47,920 bases of DNA from an uncultured Prevotella sp. (GTDB taxonomy: Bacteria > Bacteroidota > Bacteroidia > Bacteroidales > Bacteroidaceae), in assembly GCA_900316295.1 (NCBI GenBank), contig ONCJ01000026.1:1-47920 (forward strand), read 5' to 3'. Under the pieces are notes generated by a model. That model saw nothing but the letters and a program-made list of their open reading frames with translations. It had not been told where the DNA came from and made no database searches. A program made the translations under genes and the position numbers. How positions within the stretch are numbered: position 1 is the stretch's first letter; each line of letters begins with the position of its first letter. Positions 1 to 7,392 of the stretch are shown one piece after another.

Positions 1-1553
1 TCCTCCAAAACTTGGAACTCGGGCACTATGAGTGCCGAGACAAACTTACGCTGGTCGGCGACGATACAAACCTGCTCTACAAACTTGTCGACGAGCAGTA
101 GTCCTTCGAGCATTTGTGGTGCTATATACTTGCCGTTGCTCGTCTTGAACAGGTCCTTGATACGTTCTGTTAGGAACAGCTCGCCATTCCTTATGTAGCC
201 GGCGTCGCCGGTATGGAAGTAGCCTTCCTCGTCGAATGCCGCAGCGTTGGTGGTGTCACGCTTGTAGTAGCCCTTGGTGATGGTCGGGCCTTTGAGCATT
301 ATCTCGTCGTTCTCGCCTATCTTGATGCTGATACCCTCTATGGGTCTACCCACCGAACCGATGGTATAACCCTCGTCGAGGTGGTCGCACGACACGGTGG
401 CAAGGCTCTCTGTCAGACCGTAGCCCACAACCATCTTCAGTCCGATGGAATGGACAAACTCTTCTACCTCAGGCGACACGTATGCACCTGCTGTAGGGAA
501 GATGTTGGGGTTGATTAGTCCTATCTGCTTGCGCACCAAGGAGAGTACGGTGTTGTTGATCACCTTATACTCCAGCTCCACTGGCAATGGCACTCGCTTG
601 CCATGAGCAAGGTATTCCACGTTGCGTTTCTTACCTACAGCCAGAGCGTGGCGGAACAGGCGCTGCTGAATGGGACTGGCACTGTCCATCTTCTCTTTTA
701 CACCTACATATAGTTTCTCCCAGAAGCGTGGCACAGAACTCATACATGTGGGATGGGTCTCCTTGAGCGATTGTTGTATCTCCTTTGGGTAGGTGTTCAC
801 TATCAGTTCGGCACCCACAGTCAGACATAGGTATGACCATCCTCGTTCGAAGATATGGGTCAGAGGCAGAAAGTTTATTATTCTGTCCTTGTGGCTGACG
901 GGTACACACTTGCCGTTGGCTTCCAAGGCAGCACGATACTGTCCGTAGGTGAGCATCACCCCCTTCGGGTCGCCAGTGGTGCCGCTGGTGTATAGGATGT
1001 TACACAGGTCGTCATCGTTGGCTTGTTTCCATAGCTCCTCTACTTCTGACTGGCGTGGCAGACCCTCGCCCAGTTTCAGAAAGTCCTCAAAGTATATAGC
1101 ATTGGGGTCGTGGCTGCTGATGCGCACGCTGGGGTCGAACACGATGATGCGCTCCAGTGACGGACATAGCGGGAATACCCTATGGGCCTTGTCGTACTGC
1201 TCCTGCTCGCCGACAAAGAGGTAGCGCACTCCGCCATCCTGTATCATAAACTGTATCTGCTGCTCCGAACTCGTGGCATATAGCGGTATTGATACCACAC
1301 GGATGCCGTAGGCTCCGAAGTCGGTATACAGATATTGTATGCAGTTTTGGGCGAAGACGGCAATCTTATCCTGTGGCTTCAGTCCGATGTTGAGCATGGC
1401 ATTAGATACTTGTTTCACTCTCAGTGAGAACTGGTTCCATGAGACGCTCTTCCATTTCTGGCTACCAAATTGGCGGAAGGTGATTACTTTCTTTGTGCCA
1501 TAACGCTTCGCTTGCTCGTGTACGAGGACGGAAAGATGACAGTTGTTCTGCAT
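1..1553 (-). CDS. Long-chain fatty-acid--CoA ligase (AMP-dependent synthetase), 3' end outside window
   Basis: Activates fatty acids to acyl-CoA through an acyl-adenylate. The minus strand reads open from an ATG at 1553 to the window edge, 517 codons with no stop or frameshift. The adenylate-forming P-loop YTSGTTGDPKG lies at about residues 188-198. Further in are the family motifs GYGLTES and GYFHTGDAGY, and the reading continues through KTSNGKYIAPQ. The family is usually near 600 residues, so roughly the last 80, the rest of the mobile C-terminal subdomain, are missing only because the window ends. No signal peptide is seen and the enzyme is expected to be cytoplasmic or membrane-associated. 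A Bacteroidetes -7 box lies just upstream at 1583-1590. It is transcribed divergently from the M20 hydrolase gene. The exact chain-length preference cannot be read from sequence. Confidence 0.93.
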   Translation of the reverse strand, partial: MQNNCHLSVLVHEQAKRYGTKKVITFRQFGSQKWKSVSWNQFSLRVKQVSNAMLNIGLKPQDKIAVFAQNCIQYLYTDFGAYGIRVVSIPLYATSSEQQIQFMIQDGGVRYLFVGEQEQYDKAHRVFPLCPSLERIIVFDPSVRISSHDPNAIYFEDFLKLGEGLPRQSEVEELWKQANDDDLCNILYTSGTTGDPKGVMLTYGQYRAALEANGKCVPVSHKDRIINFLPLTHIFERGWSYLCLTVGAELIVNTYPKEIQQSLKETHPTCMSSVPRFWEKLYVGVKEKMDSASPIQQRLFRHALAVGKKRNVEYLAHGKRVPLPVELEYKVINNTVLSLVRKQIGLINPNIFPTAGAYVSPEVEEFVHSIGLKMVVGYGLTESLATVSCDHLDEGYTIGSVGRPIEGISIKIGENDEIMLKGPTITKGYYKRDTTNAAAFDEEGYFHTGDAGYIRNGELFLTERIKDLFKTSNGKYIAPQMLEGLLLVDKFVEQVCIVADQRKFVSALIVPEFQVLE

Positions 1554-1582
1554 AATACACATGTTTTAGAAAAAACTATGCG

Positions 1583-1608
1583 CAAAAGTAACTAATTCTA
1601 TAGAATTA
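1583..1608 (-). promoter_or_regulatory. Promoter of the acyl-CoA ligase gene with a 16-bp palindrome in its spacer
   Basis: On the minus strand TACTTTTG (1590-1583) matches the Bacteroidetes -7 consensus TAnnTTTG. Immediately upstream, 1593-1608 is a perfect 16-bp palindrome, TAATTCTATAGAATTA, within the -7/-33 spacer where a repressor dimer could act. No clear TTG -33 box is seen. The operator role is inference. Confidence 0.5.
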
Positions 1609-1654
1609 AAAGAATATTTGTGGTAAAAAGTTTTTAGTTTTTAGTTTTTGGTTT

Positions 1655-1686
1655 TTTGTTTTATCGTCAGAAAATAATTATCTTTG
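1655..1686 (+). promoter_or_regulatory. Bacteroidetes promoter of the M20 hydrolase gene
   Basis: TTTG at 1655-1658, a 20-bp spacer and TATCTTTG at 1679-1686 match the TTTG-N19-21-TAnnTTTG consensus. The ATG at 1692 is only 5 bases after the -7 box, close to where transcription should start, so the mRNA is probably leaderless or nearly so. Confidence 0.8.
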
Positions 1687-1691
1687 TCCCC

Positions 1692-2756
1692 ATGGAAAAG
1701 CAAATAGACCAACTCACTTCTCAGGCTGTCGAACTGCTCAGACACCTGATAGCTATCCCGTCAGTAAGCCGTGATGAGACTCGTGCCGCCGATGAAATCG
1801 AAAGTTTCCTTTCTAATGCAGGCTTCCGTCCGCAACGTCATAACAATAATGTATGGGCTATGTCGCTCCATTGGGACGACACCATGCCCACAGTATTGCT
1901 CAATGCCCACATTGATACGGTGAAGCCTGTGGCTACGTGGACACGCAATCCCTACTATCCTGACGTTGAGGACGACTGCCTCTATGGTCTTGGCTCTAAC
2001 GACTGTGGTGGAGGGCTGGTCAGCCTGTTGATGACATTCGTTACTCTTGGAAATGTATCTTGTGTGGGTACTAACTACAACCTTCTCTTCCTCGCGTCTG
2101 CTGAGGAGGAAGTGTCTGGCAAAGATGGCATCAGCAGTGTGCTGCCTTTGCTACCAAAAGTCGACGTGGCGATAGTGGGAGAGCCTACGGGCATGCAGCC
2201 CGCTATTGCCGAGAAGGGACTGATGGTGATTGACGGGGTCGCTCATGGTAAGTCGGGACATGCGGCTCGCAATGAGGGGGTGAACGCCATCTACGAGGCT
2301 CTCGACGATTTGGTATGGCTTCGCGACTATCGCTTCGAGAGGGTTAGTCCGTTGCTTGGTCCCACCAAGATGACAGTCACTGTGCTTGGTGCTGGTACTC
2401 AGCATAATGTCGTACCCGATGAGTGTCGCTTCACCATTGATGTGCGTACTAACGAACTGTATACCAATGAGGAGGTCTTCGAGTTTTTACAGCAAAACAC
2501 GAAGAGCGAGCTTCAAGCCCGCTCCTTCCGCTTGCATTCGTCAAGTATTCCCGAAGATCATCCGCTTGTCATAAGGTGTAAACAGATGGGCATGACGCCT
2601 TTTGGTTCGCCAACGCTCAGTGACCAGGCTCTCATGGCTTTCCCGTCGTTCAAGCTTGGTCCTGGTGAGTCGTCTCGTTCTCATTCTGCCGATGAATTCG
2701 TAAAAATAAGTGAGATCAGACATGCTATAGATACCTATCTGCATCTGTTGGCATAG
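1692..2756 (+). CDS. M20-family metallohydrolase, ArgE/DapE-like (probable N-acyl-ornithine deacylase)
   Basis: A 354-residue zinc amidohydrolase. The metal-site motifs are all present: NAHIDTV (H73, D75), GSNDCGGG (D104), ASAEEE (E138/E139), GEPTG (E164) and a C-terminal HSADEF (H331). The dimerisation domain lies between the two catalytic halves. In Bacteroidetes, close relatives act on N-succinyl- or N-acetyl-ornithine in arginine synthesis. That assignment is inference, because no arginine gene is adjacent and ArgE, DapE and general aminoacylases share these motifs. I chose the ATG at 1692, not the upstream in-frame TTG at 1656, because the latter lies inside the promoter. There is no signal peptide, so the protein is cytoplasmic. 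It is convergent with deoD. Confidence 0.88.
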   Translation: MEKQIDQLTSQAVELLRHLIAIPSVSRDETRAADEIESFLSNAGFRPQRHNNNVWAMSLHWDDTMPTVLLNAHIDTVKPVATWTRNPYYPDVEDDCLYGLGSNDCGGGLVSLLMTFVTLGNVSCVGTNYNLLFLASAEEEVSGKDGISSVLPLLPKVDVAIVGEPTGMQPAIAEKGLMVIDGVAHGKSGHAARNEGVNAIYEALDDLVWLRDYRFERVSPLLGPTKMTVTVLGAGTQHNVVPDECRFTIDVRTNELYTNEEVFEFLQQNTKSELQARSFRLHSSSIPEDHPLVIRCKQMGMTPFGSPTLSDQALMAFPSFKLGPGESSRSHSADEFVKISEIRHAIDTYLHLLA

Positions 2757-2818
2757 CCTCAGGGGGAGGATTTTTAGCTGTCGACATGGTCTTCATGTCT
2801 TTGCAGCCTACCTTGCTC

Positions 2819-3538
2819 CTACAGGGTGATAGCGGTCTCCAATGCCAGTTTGATCATGTTGGCGAAGGATGTCTGTCGCGCTTCTGGAGATAGGTTCTCT
2901 TTTGTGACAAATGAGTCGCTGATTGTCAGCAGGCATGCTGCATGTTTCTTCAGCATGTTGGCATTATGGAAGAGAGCAAAACTCTCCATCTCTACGCAGT
3001 CAGAGCCCGTGCGTTCAGCAATGTCTTGCCACGTGCCTTGCGAGGGGTCGGAATAGAATACGTCGGAGGAATATACCGTGCTCATTTTCAAGTCGATACC
3101 CATCTCTGATGCTTTCTTCTGTACGGTATCGTTGATCTTCTTGCTTGGCAGGAGCTTGTTGTCTTTCACTCCTCCCTGAACAAGGGCGAAGCTCGACTCG
3201 CTCACCGCGCTTTCTGCCAGTGTCACGTCCATGACGTTCAGCCAGTCCTTATAGCTGCCAGCCGAACCTACACGGATGATGTTCTCCACTCCGAAGCTAG
3301 TGTATAACTCCCATGAGTAAATGCCGATGCTTGGCATGCCCATGCCACTTGCCATCACCGTCACTTTTACACCCTTGTATGTGCCGGTAAAGCCAAGCAT
3401 GTTTCTTACAGATGTTATCAACTTGGCATTCTCAAGGAATGTCTCTGCTATGAATTTTGCACGTAGTGGGTCGCCAGGCATCAATACCGTCTTGGCGAAA
3501 GCACCCTCAGGTGCCGAAATGTGTGGAGTTGTTGTCAT
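2819..3538 (-). CDS. deoD: Purine-nucleoside phosphorylase, DeoD type
   Basis: Cleaves purine (deoxy)nucleosides with phosphate to the base and (deoxy)ribose-1-phosphate in purine salvage. It is 239 residues, the same length as Escherichia coli DeoD, and aligns along its whole length by eye. The N-terminal MPGDPLRAK (residues 20-28) and RVGSAGS (89-95) form the phosphate site. VEMES (182-186) binds ribose, and SD at 207-208 supplies the catalytic aspartate. Segments such as GFTGTYKGVKV are typical of DeoD and not of uridine phosphorylase, which I considered because the families are related. It is a single gene with its own promoter at 3603-3634 and is expected to be a cytoplasmic hexamer. Confidence 0.93.
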   Translation of the reverse strand: MTTTPHISAPEGAFAKTVLMPGDPLRAKFIAETFLENAKLITSVRNMLGFTGTYKGVKVTVMASGMGMPSIGIYSWELYTSFGVENIIRVGSAGSYKDWLNVMDVTLAESAVSESSFALVQGGVKDNKLLPSKKINDTVQKKASEMGIDLKMSTVYSSDVFYSDPSQGTWQDIAERTGSDCVEMESFALFHNANMLKKHAACLLTISDSFVTKENLSPEARQTSFANMIKLALETAITL

Positions 3539-3602
3539 AGTAGTATTTGATAGTTAGGGTTTAGTTGTTGTCGCAGATATTTGTCTGCATTTTTTTCATG
3601 AG

Positions 3603-3634
3603 CAAAGGTAAGCACTTTTCTTCATAAATGCAAA
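3603..3634 (-). promoter_or_regulatory. Bacteroidetes promoter of deoD
   Basis: Reading the minus strand, TTTG (3634-3631), a 20-bp spacer and TACCTTTG (3610-3603) match the consensus. It leaves a 5' leader of about 60 bases that contains a small hairpin (GCAGA, loop TATTTG, TCTGC at 3573-3588). Confidence 0.75.
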
Positions 3635-3685
3635 TGATAGCTCAAAAAAATACGTTTTATTACAATGTTATTGTCAGGAAAAGCC

Positions 3686-3693
3686 TACCTTTG
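3686..3693 (+). promoter_or_regulatory. -7 box of the ZIP transporter promoter
   Basis: TACCTTTG matches TAnnTTTG. The -33 box is poor (a T-rich stretch near 3655-3660). Transcription from here would give a leader of about 40 bases before the ATG at 3742. Confidence 0.55.
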
Positions 3694-3741
3694 TGCCCAT
3701 GAACATTGAACGTTAATCCTCTCACCCCTCACCTCTATAAT

Positions 3742-4524
3742 ATGTATACTGCATTAGTTATCGGACTCATCATCCCCCTATTAGGTACTATGCTCGGAGC
3801 GGCATTTGTCTTTCTGATGAAGGACCAGATGTCGGCTCGACTACAAAAGTTGTTGTTAGGCTTTGCCTCGGGTGTTATGGTGGCGGCATCGGTATGGTCG
3901 TTGCTCATACCTGCGATGGAGATGGAGGAGGGCGGTGGTGCTTGGTCGGTGGTGCCTGCTGCCGTCGGCTTTCTGTTGGGTATGGGTTTTCTGTTGCTGC
4001 TCGACGAGATGACACCTCACCTGCATATCGGTACCGACACGCCTGAAGGTCCGCGTTCTCACCTCTCACGCACGGCGATGCTGGCATTGGCAGTCACCAT
4101 ACACAATCTGCCCGAGGGTATGGCGGTAGGTGTGGTGTTTGCCGGAGCAGAGGAGGGAGTGACTGGATTGACGATGGCTGGTGCTCTGGCTGTGAGTATA
4201 GGTATTGCTATACAGAATATACCAGAGGGAGCTATCATCTCTATGCCTATGCGTGCGGCTGGCAATAGTCGTTGGCGCTCTTTTCTGATAGGTAGTCTTA
4301 GCGGTGCGGTGGAACCTGTCGGCGGACTGGCAGTGGTTCTCCTGGCATCGATGATGACACCAGTGTTGCCCTATATGCTCGCCTTTGCCGCGGGAGCGAT
4401 GTTCTATGTCGTTATTGAAGAGCTGATACCCGAAGCCAGCGAGGGCGAACACTCCAATCTCAGTACCATAGGTTTTGCCGTCGGTTTTGTATTGATGATG
4501 GTGCTCGACGTGGTGATGGGGTAG
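3742..4524 (+). CDS. ZIP-family divalent metal transporter (GufA/ZIP11-like)
   Basis: An inner-membrane carrier, probably for zinc and related divalent metals, of 260 residues with about eight hydrophobic segments. The metal-binding helices carry HNLPEG (121-126) and QNIPEG (158-163). The second motif has Gln where ZupT-type proteins have His, which points to the GufA/ZIP11 branch. EELIPE at 226-231 is also typical. A short histidine-containing loop (about 93-107) follows the third segment. The ATG at 3742 was preferred over an upstream TTG at 3706 because it begins directly with the first membrane segment. The gene is a single transcription unit, convergent with the EnvC-like gene. The direction of transport and the exact metal are not visible in the sequence. 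Confidence 0.88.
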   Translation: MYTALVIGLIIPLLGTMLGAAFVFLMKDQMSARLQKLLLGFASGVMVAASVWSLLIPAMEMEEGGGAWSVVPAAVGFLLGMGFLLLLDEMTPHLHIGTDTPEGPRSHLSRTAMLALAVTIHNLPEGMAVGVVFAGAEEGVTGLTMAGALAVSIGIAIQNIPEGAIISMPMRAAGNSRWRSFLIGSLSGAVEPVGGLAVVLLASMMTPVLPYMLAFAAGAMFYVVIEELIPEASEGEHSNLSTIGFAVGFVLMMVLDVVMG

Positions 4525-4650
4525 CAGTCTGTCCCTTTCTTACTTCTGCTCTCCCAGTGCTTGCAGAAGAATAGAGCCCTTGCCTGCTGCTATTTTTCCT
4601 GCTTTTTTCGATAGATAGGTGTGGCGTGATCGATGTCAATATGTGCCGCT

Positions 4651-6441
4651 TTATCTTCCTAACCACTGCTCTGGGTTGAGCTTGGCTGTTTCCTTGCGTA
4701 GCTGGAACTGGAGGATGCCGTCGCCACTGACGGTGCCGAGCGACTGGCGGGCACTGACCTTCTGTCCCTTGCGGACGTTGACGGTGGCGAGGTTGCAGTA
4801 GACGGAGATGTAGGAGCCATGACGGACCATGACGACGGTGGTGCCACTGAAGCCGAAGACGGCACTGACCTCTCCTGCGAAGACGCTGCGTACGGCGGCT
4901 CCTGGCGAACCCTTGATGTTGATACCGTTGTTGGAGAGCTGTACGTTGTGGAGTCCCTCTACGGAATACTGACCGTAGTGGCTGATGATGCGTCCGGACA
5001 TAGGCATAGGTAGGCGACCCTTGTTGTTAGCAAAGCTACCGGAGAGCTGACGATCTTCGGTACTGAAGGCGTTGTCGCTGCTCTCTGCCTCACGGCGTGC
5101 AGCCTCTACCTCACGTTTCTCACGGGCATTGTCTACCTCTGCCTTGCGCTCTGCTGCCATACGTGCTGCCTCTGCCTCGCGAGCGAGCTGTTCGGCTCGT
5201 TCCCGCTTAGCTGCTGCCTCACGTGCCGCCTTCTCTGCTCGTGCCTTCTCTGCCTTCTCTGCCTTGGCAGCTGCCTCTGCCTCGGCTGCTTCCTTGGCTT
5301 TACGAGCTGCTTCTGCCGCCGCACGTGCCTCTGCCTTGGCTCGCTCCTCACGCTCCTTGGCCTCGGCTATCTTACGTGCACGTTCTCTTGCTGCCGCCTC
5401 GGCTGCTGCTTTCTTGCGTGCTGCCTCCTCGGCTGCTTTCTTCTTTGCTGCCGCAAGTGCTGCCGCGCGTGCCTTTGCCTCTGCTGCGGCGCGCTCACGT
5501 GCCTTCTGAATCTCGATGGCTACGAGGCGGTCGATCTGTGAGTTGAGGGCTGCCTGTTTCTGTCGCTGTTGGGCGATGACTCCCTGTAGGGTCTTTTGCT
5601 CAGCTCTCAGGGACTCTACCACCTTCTGTTGTTCTTGCTGTTTGCCTTGCAGGGTGGCTTCTGCCTGTCGTCCCTTGCTCAGCAGGTTGTTCTTGTTGCC
5701 TCGCACCTGAGCGAGCTGCTTGTGTTTCTGCGTGACTTGTTCTTGCTTCTCACGGACGAGCTGTCCCTGTGCACGCTGGTAGGCGGCATATTCACGGACG
5801 AAACGCAGTCGACGGTATACTTGTGTGAGGTTCTTGGCACTAAAGATGAACATCAGCTTGTCTTGTATGCTATTGTGACGAGCCATGTAACGCATGGACT
5901 TGATGAACTTTGCCTTGCGCTCGTCGAGTTGGGACTCGAGTGACGCAAGTTGGCTTTTGAGGATGTCAATGTCGCCGTCGATGACCTTGATGTCCTTTTG
6001 TATGTCGTTGATATTAGTACGTTGTTGTTCTATCTCAGTATTGATGAGTACAAGGTTGTCGAGCCGCTGGCGTACGTCGTGCTCCTTGGCTTTGAGCTCC
6101 CGTTCCTTGTTGCTGATTTCTTTTTGTATCTGAGAGCGCTCCTTTTGTAGCCCGCGTATCTCGGCAGTAGTCTCATAGGAAGTGGATTTGGACTTGCTTC
6201 TCTTCTTTGTGGAAGCCTTCTTCTGGGTTGTAGTCGTCTTTTGACTGGCAGTCCTCTTCTTCTGTGTCGTTGCTGTCTTCTTCTGTGAGGTTGCTGTCTT
6301 CTTCTGAGCTGTTGCTGTCTTCTTCTGAGCTGTTGCTGTCTTCTTCTGTGTTGTGGCAGTACCTTTTTTCTGTGCGTGGACAGGGGCTACAGCCAGAAGC
6401 AGAGTTATGAGGATGGTATATATGAATGTGAGATTTCTCAT
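4651..6441 (-). CDS. EnvC-like murein hydrolase activator: coiled coil plus degenerate M23 (LytM) domain
   Basis: A 596-residue exported protein. A signal peptide covers residues 1-23 (cut after VHA), and imperfect QKKTATA heptapeptide repeats fill about 24-75. Two coiled-coil stretches follow (about 95-310), then a long Ala/Glu/Lys/Arg helix (about 310-455) like that of TolA. The LytM/M23 fold is at about 477-596. The zinc ligands of active M23 peptidases are missing: NNGINI replaces HxGID, YCNL replaces YxHL, and LQFQL replaces HxHF. As in E. coli EnvC, the domain should therefore not cut peptidoglycan itself but switch on a cell-wall amidase at the septum. The role as an activator is inference from this pattern. 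It is the last gene of the dut - TPR - DUF4292 run. Confidence 0.85.
   Translation of the reverse strand: MRNLTFIYTILITLLLAVAPVHAQKKGTATTQKKTATAQKKTATAQKKTATSQKKTATTQKKRTASQKTTTTQKKASTKKRSKSKSTSYETTAEIRGLQKERSQIQKEISNKERELKAKEHDVRQRLDNLVLINTEIEQQRTNINDIQKDIKVIDGDIDILKSQLASLESQLDERKAKFIKSMRYMARHNSIQDKLMFIFSAKNLTQVYRRLRFVREYAAYQRAQGQLVREKQEQVTQKHKQLAQVRGNKNNLLSKGRQAEATLQGKQQEQQKVVESLRAEQKTLQGVIAQQRQKQAALNSQIDRLVAIEIQKARERAAAEAKARAAALAAAKKKAAEEAARKKAAAEAAARERARKIAEAKEREERAKAEARAAAEAARKAKEAAEAEAAAKAEKAEKARAEKAAREAAAKRERAEQLAREAEAARMAAERKAEVDNAREKREVEAARREAESSDNAFSTEDRQLSGSFANNKGRLPMPMSGRIISHYGQYSVEGLHNVQLSNNGINIKGSPGAAVRSVFAGEVSAVFGFSGTTVVMVRHGSYISVYCNLATVNVRKGQKVSARQSLGTVSGDGILQFQLRKETAKLNPEQWLGR
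6217..6372 (-). repeat. Imperfect 21-nt tandem repeat coding for QKKTATA heptapeptides
   Basis: Within the EnvC-like gene, about seven units encode QKK followed by T/A/S residues (residues 24-75). The unit is a multiple of three, so changes in copy number keep the frame and alter only the length of a basic linker behind the signal peptide. Confidence 0.8.
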
Positions 6442-6499
6442 CGGTCGGTGGTTGTTGTCTTATTAGTTTGTATTGTGGTGTGCTTGTGTGTTGTGTTTT

Positions 6500-7387
6500 T
6501 TATTTGTCTATCAGCATCTCCATCACCTCCTCAGCACTTACCTCCTTGTATTTGTCGCTAACGGTGGTGCGTGTCTCCCAGTTGCTGTCGGCAGTGACCC
6601 CGCTGAGGTCGAATACCAGCTGAAACACTTTCTTCTCTTTGGTGGCGGTCGTCTCAATGTCGATGACTTGATGGTTGGGATATTTCTTTGAACCGAACGA
6701 CTGGAAGTCGCTGTAATTCCATGAGAGCTTGGTGGTGCCATGCTTGGAGCTTACGTATGTGATGTCGGCATTCTCGATAAGGGCTGTGGTCTTGTCGGCA
6801 CTCCACACGAAGGACATGGCTCCCTGTCGGAAGTCGACGGGAACGAGATTAGCAGTGGTGCTGATGTCGGCATTATATTGTTTGAGCAGACTCTCGCTCA
6901 CCTTCTGCTCGCCAGGCAGAAACAGCTGGTTCCAGAATAGTGACTGGAGAGAATAGAATGACAAGCCTTTCTCGCGCAGGAAGTCAATCTGATTGTAGTC
7001 TGCCTTGATATATTGCTTGTGTATACGGTCGATGATGAGTACATAGTCCTTGGTGAGTTCCAGTCTGCCAATCTCGCTGCCCAGCAGGGGAATGAACACC
7101 TGCAGACGGATGACGTCATCCTTGCGCATGTGGAGTGAGGCAGGCAGGGTGATGTCCTTGGAGCCTGCCTTGAGGTTGAAGGTCATCTTGGTGGCGACAA
7201 CATTCTTCTGGTATAGGGCGTTGTCTGATACCCTTTGTACGAAACGGAGTGCTTGTTTGGCTTCGCCAGTGTTGCTGGCAGTTACGGTCGTGGTAGTGCT
7301 GTCGTTGGCGATGGCTGACTTCTTGGCTGCACATGCCGAGACGATGAATGCCGTCATGCACACGGCTATAATCTGTATCTTTCTCAT
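6500..7387 (-). CDS. DUF4292-family lipoprotein
   Basis: A 295-residue protein with a lipoprotein signal: the basic start MRK, a hydrophobic segment and a lipobox VSAC with Cys19 as the predicted lipidated residue. The remainder has the alternating beta-strand pattern of DUF4292, a Bacteroidetes family thought to resemble LolA/LolB-type lipoprotein carriers. No function is established that I can name. It is followed after 58 bases by the EnvC-like gene and preceded after 5 bases by the TPR gene. That compact order is consistent with one operon serving the cell envelope. It is expected to be anchored in a membrane and face the periplasm. Confidence 0.8.
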   Translation of the reverse strand: MRKIQIIAVCMTAFIVSACAAKKSAIANDSTTTTVTASNTGEAKQALRFVQRVSDNALYQKNVVATKMTFNLKAGSKDITLPASLHMRKDDVIRLQVFIPLLGSEIGRLELTKDYVLIIDRIHKQYIKADYNQIDFLREKGLSFYSLQSLFWNQLFLPGEQKVSESLLKQYNADISTTANLVPVDFRQGAMSFVWSADKTTALIENADITYVSSKHGTTKLSWNYSDFQSFGSKKYPNHQVIDIETTATKEKKVFQLVFDLSGVTADSNWETRTTVSDKYKEVSAEEVMEMLIDK

Positions 7388-7392
7388 AATGA

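Noticed and set aside
3573-3588. Hairpin GCAGA/TCTGC followed by T-run read as a + strand terminator
   Set aside because: No + strand gene ends there; it lies within the leader of deoD on the other strand.
5072-5509. Ala/Ser/Arg-rich open frame on + over the EnvC-like gene
   Set aside because: It is the mirror of the Ala-rich helix repeats; composition alone keeps it open.
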